19,549 nucleotides of DNA. Source: Eimeria necatrix. Lineage: Eukaryota; Apicomplexa; Conoidasida; Eucoccidiorida; Eimeriidae. Shown here one piece after another: positions 10,127 through 18,279 of this stretch (its first letter is position 1; every line of letters begins with the position of its first letter). Under the pieces are notes generated by a model. That model was not told the origin of the DNA, ran no database searches, and worked only from the letters and a program-made list of their open reading frames with translations. The DNA lies in NCBI RefSeq assembly GCF_000499385.1, contig NW_013654520.1, forward strand, positions 1-19,549. The letters run 5' to 3'. A program made the translations under genes and the position numbers.

Positions 10127-10952
10127 ATGCAACAGCCTTCATTTGCTTTGGATGGCTTTTATTGTTCCAAATTTCTTTTCAAGTGAACTGATTTCAGCTT
10201 TTGCTGCTGGCCAGGCGACTCAGCTGCTGCTCGCAGCAGCTTAAAGCTGCTGCTGCTGCTGCTGCTGCTGCAGCTGGCTGCACTGTCTGCTGCAGCTGGC
10301 TGGGCCATTTGTTTGCTGCAGCGAATCCTGTGGCTCTTTTTGCTGCAGACAGCAGCAATTTACTTGGTCAATTTTCTGCGTTTGAATCAGCAGCACCGCC
10401 CCAGTTGTTGTATTCATTTGCTTCAAACGAAATGCTGCTTTTATTTATTTTAATGAAGAAATGATTTAATTTAAATTAAAATAAATTTAAAACTTTGCAT
10501 GCAGAAGGACTCCGAGCGAGAGCAGCAGAGAATTCGGCAAAGGCCATAAGTGGCATTGGGCTGTACATGGCGAACTTCGCAATTTTGCTGCTGGAAGTAA
10601 ATTGTTTTGAATTAATTTAATTCAAATCAAATTTAAAACATTTAATTTAAAAGAACTCCTTTAATTACGGGTCCCTTCCACTCTTTTGGAGCGCCTGCGC
10701 ACCACTTTCAGGTGTACGTACACCCTGCTGGGGTGTACGTACAGCGGTGTACGTACACCTGAAAGCAATGGCGCCACTTTTTTCACTTTTCATTTATTTC
10801 AGTTTTTGCATTTTTGTTTTCAGGGCCTCACGTCGGGCGTAATGGGCTGCATGCGCTGGCTCGACACTTTGTGTCAGTCTCAGAAAGTGAAGCAAGGATT
10901 GGTTTTGTACTTTTCAGATTGCGTAAGACTTCCTTCAAATGAGCTGCTCCTC

Positions 10953-11000
<48 letters not shown>

Positions 11001-11664
11001 AGGGCAGCCTGCAGGCAGCCAGCAGCAGCAGCAGAGCAGCAGCAGCAGAATCTCGCCTGAAGAATTTCAAACTCCGCGTTTTCTCTTTTCCCGAATTTGA
11101 ATTTGCATCTTTTGCAGATCTGCATGCAGCAGCAATCCACTTCATTAATCCAATTATTTTCACTTTTTGTTTTTTAATTTCTTTCCCGAAGTTCATTTTC
11201 ATTTCTATGTCCGCCTTTTTGCCTTAAAACTGACTTTCCCGTCTTTTGCCATAAATCCCTTTTTGCCTTTTTGCTGTTCATTTCTTTTCTTGCATGCAGA
11301 ATTGCAATAAAAATTATAAATTGATAATTGCCAATTTAAAACTTTTATTTTAATTCTGAATTCCCAACTTCATTCGTGCTTCCAGTTTCGCTGCTTGGGG
11401 TGTACGTACAGCCTCTGCTGCACTCGTTCCGAAGTGGAATTTCATTTTCTGCTTTCATTTATTTAATTCTTCTTTTTCTGAAGTTTGTTTTCCCGACTTT
11501 TCCCTTTTAAAAGTTATTTTTGATTTTTGAACTAAATTTATTTGGTTAATTAGTGCTGCAGCATCAGCTTTCAGTTTCCCGCCACAGAAAGGCCACTTTT
11601 TCTGCAGCTCTCGAGTTGACGACAAGCTGATAAAGATTTCCTTTTGTCTCAATTCATTTTCGCT

Positions 11665-11733
<69 letters not shown>

Positions 11734-12790
11734 TCTTGAACAGCGCACTTACAGACTAATGCCGACTTACTGGTCTTTGCGTCCCAAAGAGTTTTTGAAC
11801 ATGAAATTCGAAGAAGGCGAAAATGAAATGACGGAAGAAGAAGTTGGCAAGCAGGTCGCGCTGCTGCACCAGCTGTACATACACCCCAAGCCGACGCAGA
11901 CGCGAACCCGCCTTTGTACACTTTGCGAATATTTGAATTTATTTTTTGCATTTGAAACCACTTTAGAGGAGTAAATTGTTTGTGAATATTTGAATTTATT
12001 TTTTGCATTTGAAACCACTTTAGAGGAGTAACTTGTTCGAGAAGGATTCACTAGTTGTGAAATGGAAAAGATCCGCAAATTAAGATACTTTTGAATGGTG
12101 ATTTGTTCATTAAATAAATTAAATTAATTATTTAAATTAATTAATTCCAAAAAACCATTTTTGTTTCTTATTCTCCCGCAGGTGATGTCTCTTTACCAAA
12201 AGATGATTTACTTCGCCCACGAACTCAAAGCCACGCAACCGGAGGCCGACGTCCGTCAAGTTCTAGGGTTTAGGGTTTAGGGTTTAGGGTTTAGGGTTTA
12301 GGGTTTAGGGTTTAGGGTTTAGGGTTTAGGGTGGGGGTTTAGGGTTTAGGGTTTAGGGTTTAGGGTTTAGGGTTTAGGGTTTAGGGTTTAGGGTTTAGGG
12401 TTTATGCAGGGCGCGGGAAACACCCCCGCGTTGGTGAACAGTTTGTTGACTTCGCTGTGCAACATTTCGCCCTTCTTTAGGGTTTAGGGTTTAGGGTTTA
12501 GGGTTTTAGGGTTTAGGGTTTAGGGTTTAGGGTTTAGGGTTTAGAGTTATTCCTGCATTTACTTCCCCTCCTTTTCCTCTTGTCCTGCCTTTAACTGGCA
12601 AATCCCTGGGCATTTAAGAAGTTTAGAATGCAAAATTCTTTTAAAAAAGTCTAAAAAAAAACAATTTCAAACCTTACAAAAAGCCCCATTTGCTGGCCTT
12701 TCCCCGGCCTGCATGCAGCTTGCATGCGCCATTTCTGGCCTTAAATTTGCACTTGCTTTTTGGGGCCCCACACCTGCCGCGGCCCAAAGT

Positions 12791-12853
<63 letters not shown>

Positions 12854-13396
12854 GCCCCTGTTGCTGCTGTTTGCGCAGCTCGAGCCCGCCGGACTGCTGG
12901 CCAAGGAGTTCGCGCGCTTCGCCCCAGACCCCCGAGCACTTCAAAACCTTTTGAGTTCTTCCAAAACTTTCTCTTTGCTCTTTTCCGTGCCAGGTGCGCG
13001 CAGCTGCGGTGTACGTACACCGCAGCTCGGTGTACGTACACCGCAGCAGGGTGTACGTACACCGCAGCTGCGGTGTACGTACACTGCAGGGTCGGCGGCA
13101 GCAGCTGCAAAGCCTCGAAGGCCTTTTTAGATTTTGAAAAGCGAAAATATAAATTAATAGAACTCAGAAGATATGCTGCAGTTTGTTTCGCGTCTCTTTG
13201 ATTCTTTTTTCGTTTTTTTGCTTTTTTTTCTTTTTCTTTTAATTCTCCTTTCCCTTCTAGTCCATTTGTGCTGCTGCTGCTGCTAATCTTTTCCTTTTTT
13301 ATTTCCATTTCCCTTTTCTGATTTTCTTTTGCAGAGTTCTGCGAAAACCTCCTGGGGGACTTCTACGCCACTCTGCCTCGAGACCGGACCTTTTGA
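8138..13396 (+). CDS. BLUF-like domain protein resembling the TEX47 family, 9 exons, 260 aa
   Basis: Exons 8138-8221, 9477-9546, 10505-10596, 10824-10922, 11744-11854, 12182-12259, 12410-12481, 12879-12993 and 13335-13396 total 783 nt. All phases match, from AAAATGGCG to TGA. Residues 32-126 show the BLUF-type alpha/beta layout: a first strand ARLLLVLTA (32-40), a helix, then ISGIGLY (66-72), FAILLLEG (76-83; family FxQxLEG), a helix with CMRWLDTL, the strand QGLVLYFSD and YWS at 124-126 (family WSM). The flavin-contact Tyr and Gln of photoactive BLUF proteins are replaced (Leu near 36, Leu79), so light sensing is unlikely. Helical C-terminus (150-260): LYQKMIYFAHELKA, then PAGLLAKEFARFAPDP. 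Length is close to the roughly 250 aa I recall for TEX47. Weak donors: AAT|GTACAT (intron 1) and CAA|GTTCTA (intron 6). Missed exons are possible. The family is inferred from pattern only. Confidence 0.7.
8221..9476. other. Intron 1 of the BLUF-like gene
   Basis: AT-rich, no convincing exon. It holds the TA-rich satellite at 8730-9175, a GTGCAGCTGCACATACACC palindrome near 8522-8542 and an A/T-rich tract before the acceptor TTTCTGTGCAG. If unspliced, the exon 1 frame reads on to a stop near 8304. Confidence 0.55.
8730..9175. repeat. TA-rich satellite, roughly 70 bp period
   Basis: Repeating pattern of TATATA runs, then AAGCATCATATATAACACTT, then TATATACTCATATATCTACAT. The AAGCATCAT-like word occurs near 8818, 8893, 8966, 9028 and 9127 with drift. 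Shown by AT content and word recurrence; there is no coding frame. Confidence 0.8.
9547..10504. other. Intron 2 of the BLUF-like gene
   Basis: Starts at GAAG|GTAAGT and ends GCATGCAG. It contains a GGGTGTACGTACACCCC palindrome (9701-9717), a (CTG)9 tract at 10095-10123 and another CTG block near 10244-10270. Open frames at 9643-9915 and 10201-10464 are composition-driven and lack splice or phase support. Confidence 0.6.
10710..10760. repeat. Three GGTGTACGTACACC palindromes in tandem
   Basis: Copies at 10711-10724, 10732-10745 (right arm altered to ACAGC) and 10746-10759, in intron 3 of the BLUF-like gene. Each is a 14-bp perfect or near-perfect inverted repeat with no loop. Confidence 0.95.
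10923..11743. other. Intron 4 of the BLUF-like gene
   Basis: Donor TGC|GTAAGA; acceptor CTTGAACAG|CGCACT. It includes a CAG tract at 10959-11005, a GGTGTACGTACAGC half-variant palindrome at 11399-11412 and the CTG tract at 11668-11729. I looked for a further exon near 11120 and 11600 and found none in phase. Confidence 0.55.
11668..11729. repeat. (CTG)~20 tract, 14 bp before a 3' splice site
   Basis: Uninterrupted CTG units ending shortly before TTGTTCTTGAACAG|CGC of exon 11744-11854. It sits where a polypyrimidine tract would be expected. The minus-strand reading is poly-Gln and has no gene context. Confidence 0.95.
11927..12040 (+). repeat. 57-bp tandem duplication in intron 5
   Basis: Two adjacent copies (11927-11983, 11984-12040) beginning GAATATTTGAATTTATTTTT and containing TTTAGAGGAGTAA. 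They are almost identical over the first 50 bases and differ only near the end (AAATTGTTTGT versus ACTTGTTCGA), so the duplication is recent. It lies downstream of the donor CAG|GTCGCG. Confidence 0.95.
12263..12404 (+). repeat. Interstitial telomere-type repeat block 1, about 20 x TTTAGGG
   Basis: Tandem TTTAGGG with one GGGTGGGGG interruption near 12331-12336. It fills almost the whole intron (12260-12409) between two exons of the BLUF-like gene. The G-rich strand is the coding strand. Confidence 0.98.
12476..12544 (+). repeat. Interstitial telomere-type repeat block 2, about 10 x TTTAGGG
   Basis: Starts inside the last codons of exon 12410-12481 (TTC TTT AGG|GTTTAG) and contains one TTTTAGGG slip. 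Same orientation as block 1. Confidence 0.98.
12791..12852. repeat. (CAG)~20 tract, 26 bp before a 3' splice site
   Basis: Pure CAG units in intron 7 (12482-12878), followed by CCCCTGTTGCTGCTGTTTGCGCAG|CTC. Using a CAG of the tract as acceptor would shift the frame here, so it is taken as intronic. Confidence 0.95.
13007..13090. repeat. Four GGTGTACGTACACC palindromes alternating with CTGCAG-like spacers
   Basis: Copies near 13009, 13029, 13050 and 13073, each flanked by GCAGC or CTGCG. The array begins about 15 bases after the donor CCAG|GTGCGC of exon 12879-12993 and could form several adjacent hairpins in the pre-mRNA. Confidence 0.95.
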
Positions 13397-13781
13397 AGAA
13401 GCACTTGGATTAATTCGAAAAGCTTCAGCTCGAATTAAAATTTAAATTCAATTTAATTGCAATTTAAATTCAATTAAAATGCAAATTAAATGTAATTTAA
13501 ATTGAATTAGAACTCAATTTAATTGCTTCTTCATTTCCTGCTACTTTCTTTGCTAGTTCGTTTGCTTTGGCCTGCTGCTTGAGCTGAAGCTAAGAAGCAA
13601 AACTCTAAAATTTGCTGCACGAATTTTCGTGCATTTTGCTGCTGCAGCAAAAGGACTTCTGTTTTGCTGCTAGGGGCTTTTGCTGCAGGTGACCCTGAGG
13701 GGCGCAATTAACTGCTGCTCTGCTGCAGCAATTTCTTGTTTTAAATAAAAAGCTATTTTTCTTTTTGCTTTAAATTAACAG
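13397..13781. other. AT-rich downstream region, no confident gene
   Basis: TTAAATTCAATTTAATTGC words recur around 13430-13530, then CTGCTG/CTGCAG words. No phase-supported exon. It probably holds the 3' UTR of the BLUF-like gene and the start of the next unit. Confidence 0.5.
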
Positions 13782-13916
13782 CAGTTTGTGGCAGCTGTGC
13801 TGCAGCCCTCAGAGGCGCAGCTCGCGCTGTGTGCAGCCACGGCTGCACTTGGTGGTACAGAGTTTTTGGGAAGAAGACTGCAAATTAAAATCAAAAATAT
13901 AATTCTTAAACCCTAA
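13782..13916 (+). CDS. Possible exon with an RRM-tail-like sequence
   Basis: After a fair acceptor (CTTTTTGCTTTAAATTAACAG) the frame reads FVAAVLQPSEAQLALC, then LGGTEFLGRRLQIK. The second part resembles the last helix and strand of an RNA-recognition motif (xALxxNGTEFxGRxLxI). No upstream exon with an RNP motif was found, and the end is unclear: either a donor at CTTG|GTGGTA, or read-through to a TAA formed by the CCCTAAA repeat. Weak evidence. Confidence 0.3.
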   Translation, partial: QFVAAVLQPSEAQLALCAATAALGGTEFLGRRLQIKIKNIILKP

Positions 13917-13938
13917 ACCCTAAACTCTAAACCCTAAA
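13908..13938 (-). repeat. Short telomere-type repeat in reverse orientation (CCCTAAA)
   Basis: Four CCCTAAA-like units, one altered to CTCTAAA. Opposite orientation to the blocks at 6004, 12263 and 12476. Confidence 0.95.
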
Positions 13939-13939
13939 G

Positions 13940-14531
13940 AATAGGCTGCGAAGGAGATGTTTGACTATTTAGAGCCCTGTTAATCTGCCCGCTGGCTGGG
14001 AAATGGATTAAGTCTGCTTCTAATTAACCTGAAACTGAGGCATTTCAGCAAAGAAAAAAGAAAGAAAAGAAAAAGGAAAAGTTAGAAAATGTCGAGCAAC
14101 TATGGAGTTTGAGTTTGGGGCTCAGAACTAAAGTTTCAGGGTTCTTGTGGTCAAGGCGTTGTGAAATGAAACGGAAGGCACAGAGGAGTTGTGAGGGGAA
14201 AACTGCCCTCACGGCAGTGCAGTCCGTCAACTTCAGGGGAAAAATGAAAGATAAAACGAAATAAACGGGCAAAATATATTTTTAAATTGATTTTTCGCTT
14301 TAATTTTGTCTATTTCCGTCACTTTATGTCAGGAGCAGCTGGTCTGCTCGCGGTGTACAGACACCGCGGGTGGTCACCTATCGCAGTCCACGCCCACTTC
14401 AATGCCACTTCTATTTCTGAAACTGCGGAAACATCAGTTCTGTTTGTTCTGAATTGTTTCTTTTTGAAAGTGTGGAATATTTTGTTGAATTAATCTCTTT
14501 CAGGTCGTATTTGCTTCGCTTTCCAGCAATA
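13940..14531. other. Non-coding stretch before the signal-peptide ORF
   Basis: No convincing reading frame on either strand. It contains a GCGGTGTACAGACACCGC palindrome at 14350-14367 and an A/T-rich tract up to CTCTTTCAG at 14503. It may include promoter and 5' UTR. Confidence 0.5.
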
Positions 14532-14711
14532 ATGCTGCGCTTTCTCGTGTTTCTGCTGGCCTGCTGCAGCCTGACCCACGCTGCTCGCGCAGGCCGTGCT
14601 CGTCCCACAGTGCCTTTGGAAGAAACTGAAGAAAATGTTTCTCCCCGCCTTTTCCTTCCATTAGACACTCTTGCCTACAGTTTCTTCCTCAAACTCAATG
14701 ACGAGGAGTGA
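14532..14711 (+). CDS. Short ORF or first exon with a signal peptide, unrecognised
   Basis: 59 codons. A classic secretory signal: MLRFLVFLLACCSLTHA, with hydrophobic core 3-14 and a likely cleavage after A17 or A18. A Pro/Glu segment with PLEETEEN follows, then a hydrophobic stretch FLPLDTLAYSFFL and LNDEE before TGA. It is preceded by a CTCTTTCAG acceptor-like site, so the ATG may sit in a second exon. A donor GA|GTGAAT overlaps the stop, so it may instead be the first coding exon of a longer secreted protein continuing at 14781-15315. No homolog recognised. Confidence 0.55.
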   Translation: MLRFLVFLLACCSLTHAARAGRARPTVPLEETEENVSPRLFLPLDTLAYSFFLKLNDEE

Positions 14712-14780
14712 ATGAGCGGCAGCCACTCCCGCTGCTGCTGCTCCTGCAGCAGCAGCAGCAGCAGTAGCAGGTGACCATTG

Positions 14781-15189
14781 ACAGCGCGCGAGAACCTTCC
14801 TTTCTCGCGGCTAAGTCTCAAGGAAATAAGAGCTGCTCCAGAAGACTCAGCAGCAAATCTGAAGCGTGTTGTAGACTTTTTTGCTGCAGGCATTCACGAA
14901 CAGCGGCAGCAGCAAGAGAACAGCAGCAGCATGAGAATAGCAGCAGCAGCAAGAGCTCAGCTGCTCTATTCCATTAAGTTGGTATTTCTTCTTCTTTACA
15001 AACTCAGAGAGCCAACAGGTCTTTTAAAAACATTCCGAAAAACTTTCTGAAAGGTAATTTCTTTTCCTGCAGCTCTTCGCCGTTTCTTTCTGCTGTCTGT
15101 ACACCCCAAGGAGTGCACAGACACCCCAGCTGCAGCGCTGCTCAGGCAGGAAGTTTGAATTGCTACCTCTGCAATACAAATTATTAAAT

Positions 15190-15239
<50 letters not shown>

Positions 15240-15315
15240 ATGTAGCAATAGGCGCGTGCCCATCTTCGGCCTGCCGCAGCCCGTGCGCTTCAGCGTGCTC
15301 TCCGAACTCAGCTAG
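14781..15315 (+). CDS. Coding-like exons, possibly continuing the signal-peptide gene
   Basis: Frame from about 14781 to 14981: ENLPFSRLSLKEIRAAP, EDSAANLKRVVDFFAAGIH, then Gln/Ser/Ala triplets and RAQLLYSIKL|GTATTT. It joins in phase to 15008-15053 (a long pyrimidine stretch before ACTCAG; RANRSFKNIPKNFLK; AAAG|GTAATT), then 15073-15098 (a 26-nt exon reading LRRFFLLS, donor TCT|GTACAC) and 15238-15315 (KCSNRRVPIFGLPQPVRF, SVLSELS, TAG). The 15008-15053 exon has the strongest splice sites. In 14781-14981 a second frame is also open. The 5' junction to the signal-peptide exon does not match in phase for this frame. Alternatively 15073-15315 is one exon carrying a poly-Gln run from (CAG)16. Family unknown. 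Confidence 0.42.
15189..15237. repeat. (CAG)16 tract
   Basis: Pure CAG units. Either intron immediately 5' of AAATGTAGC, or a poly-Gln run in frame with both the upstream segment (QYKLLN) and the downstream one (KCSNRR). Confidence 0.95.
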
Positions 15316-15662
15316 CTAGCTCGCCACGTAGCTAGCCAGCTCCAGCTAGCCGTCACAGCTAGCCACAGCAAGCTGCCACAGCTAGCTGTGCCAGCTAGCT
15401 GTCGAAGCTAGCCACAGCCAGCTGCCACAGCTAGCCACAGCTAGCTGTCGTAGCTAGCCACAGCTAGCTGCAGCATCTAGCCACAGCTAGCTGTAGCCTA
15501 GTGCCACTCAGCTGCCTAACTGGGCCTCAGCCGCTGCTGGCTAGCTGTTCAGGAGTAGGACTGTCTCGCTAGCAGCTAACAGCCACTGCCTAGCAACGAG
15601 CAATATCTCCAGCTAGCCAGCTAGCTAGCTAGCTAGCTAGCTAGCTAGCTGGCTAGCTAGCC
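15312..15662. repeat. GCTAGC satellite, second array
   Basis: Units of AGCTAGCCACAGCTAGCTGT with drift, ending in a pure (GCTA)n run at 15618-15652. Related to the array at 271-486. The array supplies the TAG that ends the preceding reading frame. Confidence 0.92.
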
Positions 15663-15767
15663 ACGAAAGAGTGCGCGATTGGCAAATTTGAAGAGGCTTT
15701 GTTATGGAAGAGTGGGGCCTCGAGAGCCGCTCGGCGGGGGGCCCCGGAATTACCTGGAGTTATAAAT

Positions 15768-16399
15768 AGCTGCATGCAAGTGCTGCAGTTGTGAACAGCT
15801 GCATGCAAGTGCTGCAGCCATGAACAGCTGCATGCAAGTGCTGCAGGCAAGAACAGCTGCATGCAAGTGCTGCAGTCAGAGTAGCTGCATGCAAGTGCTG
15901 CAGTCATAAATAGCTGCGTGCAAGTGCTGCAGTGATAAATAGCTGCATGCAGCTGCTGCAGCTGCGAGTGGCTGCATGCAGCTGCTGCAGCTGCTGCAGC
16001 TGCATGCAGCTGCTGCAGCCAGCAGCAGCTGCATGCAAGCGGCGCAGCCACAAACAGCTGCACGCATGCGCGGCAGCTGCCAACAGCTGCATGCAAGTGC
16101 TGCAGCTGTGAACAGCTGCATGCAGCTGCTGCAGTCACAAGCAGCTGCAAGCAAGTGCTGCTGCAGTCACAAGCAGCTGCATGCAAGTGCTGCTGCAGTC
16201 ACAAGCAGTTGCATGCAAGTGCTGCTGCAGCTGCATGCAAGTGCTGCTGCAGTCAGAAGCAGCTGCATGCAAGTGCTGCTGCAGTCACAAGCAGCTGCAT
16301 GCAGCTGCTGCTGCAGTCAGAAGCAGCTGCATGCAAGTGCTGCTGCAGCTGCATGCAAGTGCTGCTGCAGTCAGAAGCAGCTGCATGCAAGTGCTGCTG
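15768..16399. repeat. Minisatellite AGCTGCATGCAAGTGCTGCA, 29 bp then 32 bp units
   Basis: About 20 tandem copies. Left units are 29 bp with a variable tail (GTTGTGAAC, GCCATGAAC, GTCATAAAT). The middle (15950-16080) is degenerate. From about 16140 the unit is 32 bp because CTGCTG replaces CTG (AAGTGCTGCTGCAGTCACAAGC). Each unit holds TGCATGCA and CTGCAG palindromes. Both strands stay open for long stretches only because the repeat is periodic. Confidence 0.95.
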
Positions 16400-16604
16400 G
16401 ACCTTGCAAACGCGAAGCGGGCAGTGGGGTGTACGTACACTCGGCAAATCCCCTCGCCAGAGGTCCGCAGGGCGCCTCGAGTTCCTTCAAATGGTCCGCG
16501 CCTCTCTGGAGAGTCACATAAGCAGTGGAAGAATAAATAAATTAAATAATTTGAATATAAATAATTTAAATGAACTTAATGCACTTTGCTGGGTTTATGT
16601 TTCG
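16400..16604. other. Spacer between minisatellite and minus-strand gene
   Basis: Contains a GGTGTACGTACACT palindrome at 16429-16442 and a short stretch (16460-16525) that looks coding on both strands (plus RLEFLQMVRASLESHI; minus LQRGADHLKELEAPCG), then AT-rich DNA. Direction undecided. Confidence 0.35.
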
Positions 16605-16693
16605 TCACTTCTCCGACACCCCGCGGCTTCGCTGCTCCGAAAGCTCCTCCTTGTGCTCAGTGCGTGCCCGCTTCACTGCCTGGAGCACCTCTT

Positions 16694-16748
<55 letters not shown>

Positions 16749-17215
16749 TGCTGCTGCTGCTGCTGCAGGGTCTCGCGTGCTGCGTGCTTTCGGGAAGAAA
16801 GCAAAAGCGCCGAGTGCGAAAGTGGCACAAACGTGCACTGTACGTACACCTGAACACCTGCAGCAGGGGCCCCGCCTGCGAATTTCTGTTTTCAAAATCC
16901 CAAAAGTTTCCCTCAAACGGCTTGAGCAGCAGCAGCTGCTCGCCGGCCCCTGTGAACTCCGTGCTGCTGCTGCAGGTGTCGCTGCTGCTGCTGCAGCTGG
17001 TGCTGCTGTTGCTGCAGCTTTTGCTGCACTTCGGCTGCTGCAGTTCTGCTGCTGCAGGTTTCGCTGCTGCTGCTGCAGCTTTGCTGCTGCGGCTGCGGCT
17101 GCTGCTGCTGCTGCTGCTGCTGCCCCTCTTCTGCTGCAGCCCGGGAGCTGGACGGCTTGAAATCCCTCTTGTCTGCGGCCAAACAAATCCCAAAAATTTG
17201 CACTTCAAACGCCAC
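16605..17215 (-). CDS. 3' exons of the Gln/Ala/Ser-rich minus-strand gene
   Basis: A strong pyrimidine-rich acceptor (CTTTCGCGTTCACACAG|GTGGCG) opens an exon at 17215. In phase 0 it reads VAFEVQIFGICLAADKRDF, then KPSSSRAAAEEG and a Gln-rich coil with EVQQKLQQQQHQLQQQQRH. The final exon ends EEVLQAVKRARTEHKEELSE, QRSRGVSEK and TGA at 16605-16607, a charged helix. In between (16860-16960) all three frames look coding (for example LLLLKPFEGNFWDFENRN versus SRLRETFGILKTEIRRRGP), so the internal joins are unresolved. The final exon could be entered through the GCT/CAG tract at 16694-16766. The plus strand here is mostly the mirror of these repeats. Confidence 0.5.
16694..16766. repeat. CAG then CTG tract, inverted
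   Basis: (CAG)~17 immediately followed by (CTG)~6, an inverted repeat that can form a long CAG/CTG hairpin. On the minus strand it lies just upstream of, or inside, the last exon as poly-Ala. Confidence 0.9.
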
Positions 17216-17315
17216 CTGTGTGAACGCGAAAGGACAAAGGCAGAAGAAGACTGCTGTCAAATCAGCTCAAAATGTCTGCATTCAGGGCCCTGGCCCGCCC
17301 CGCGCTGCAGCAGCT

Positions 17316-17349
<34 letters not shown>

Positions 17350-17365
17350 CGGGGGCTGCGGGCCG

Positions 17366-17570
17366 CTACTCCTTCAGCTTCTCCACGAGGCCCTCCGCCG
17401 GGGGCAGCGGCTGCCACAGCGAAGACAGCAGCAGCAGCCGCTCGCCGCCGAGAGAGTCTGGAGTGTTGCATGCAGAAGAAGAAGAAGAAGCGGAGCAGCA
17501 GGAAGAAGCAGCAGCAGAGTCGAAGTCATCGACGGGGCTTTCGGGGGTCGAGCAGCTCAGCGCCAGCTGC

Positions 17571-17612
<42 letters not shown>

Positions 17613-17811
17613 AGTTCAGCCTTGCGCTTGGCGGCGGCCACCGACGCGTGCGCGGCGGCGGCGCTGCTGCTGCTGCCTGCAGCAGCAGCAGCAGCAGCAG
17701 CAGCTGCTGCTGCTGTTTGCTGCTGCAGCCGGCCCGCCGGACGGCTCCCCACTACGACGCACTCCAGCGCCGAGACCTTTCGCTCGAGCTCGCCCAGCAG
17801 CGACACAGAAG

Positions 17812-17842
<31 letters not shown>

Positions 17843-18243
17843 TCCGCTGCTGCAGGGGCTTCCTGTTGGGAAAGCACTGGATAAACCTGCTTCTGCTGCT
17901 AGCCGCAAAATCAGCTGCTGATTCAAAAGCGACTGCGCTTCCATTTTGCCCCCGAAGCAGCCGGACAAAGCTGCTGCTGCTGCTGCTGCTGCTGCAGACC
18001 CCGCGAGGCCCCCGGGCTCGGCCCCCGGCGCCTTCCCTCCTGCTGCTGCTGCTGCTGCTGCTGCTCCCGTTGCTGCTGCTGCTGCTGCTGTTGGTTGGAG
18101 GTCAGTTGTTTTCAGACTCTCCGTCAGCTCCATTATTTGGCGCTGCACTGCCAGCAGCTGCAGCACCTGCAGGTACTGCGCAGCAATAGTGTAGTTGGTG
18201 GTCAATGCATGCAGGCTCACGGGCAGTTCCGCCGAGCCCTCGC

Positions 18244-18279
<36 letters not shown>

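Noticed and set aside
11759..11974. Single-exon ORF MPTYWSLRPKEF continuing past 11854
   Set aside because: The part after GKQ runs into a palindrome and AT-rich duplication. Splicing at CAG|GTCGCG joins in phase to VMSLYQKMIYF.
12263..12544. A real chromosome end
   Set aside because: Exons of one gene continue in phase on both sides, so these are interstitial repeats.
15180..16400. CRISPR-like array
   Set aside because: Units are directly tandem without unique spacers and the window is eukaryotic in style.
15653..16853. Long open frames across the minisatellite on both strands (Met-Gln-Leu-Leu and His-Ala-Ala repeats)
   Set aside because: Openness follows from the repeat unit lacking stops. 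The unit length (29 bp) shifts frame between copies and no start or splice context was found.
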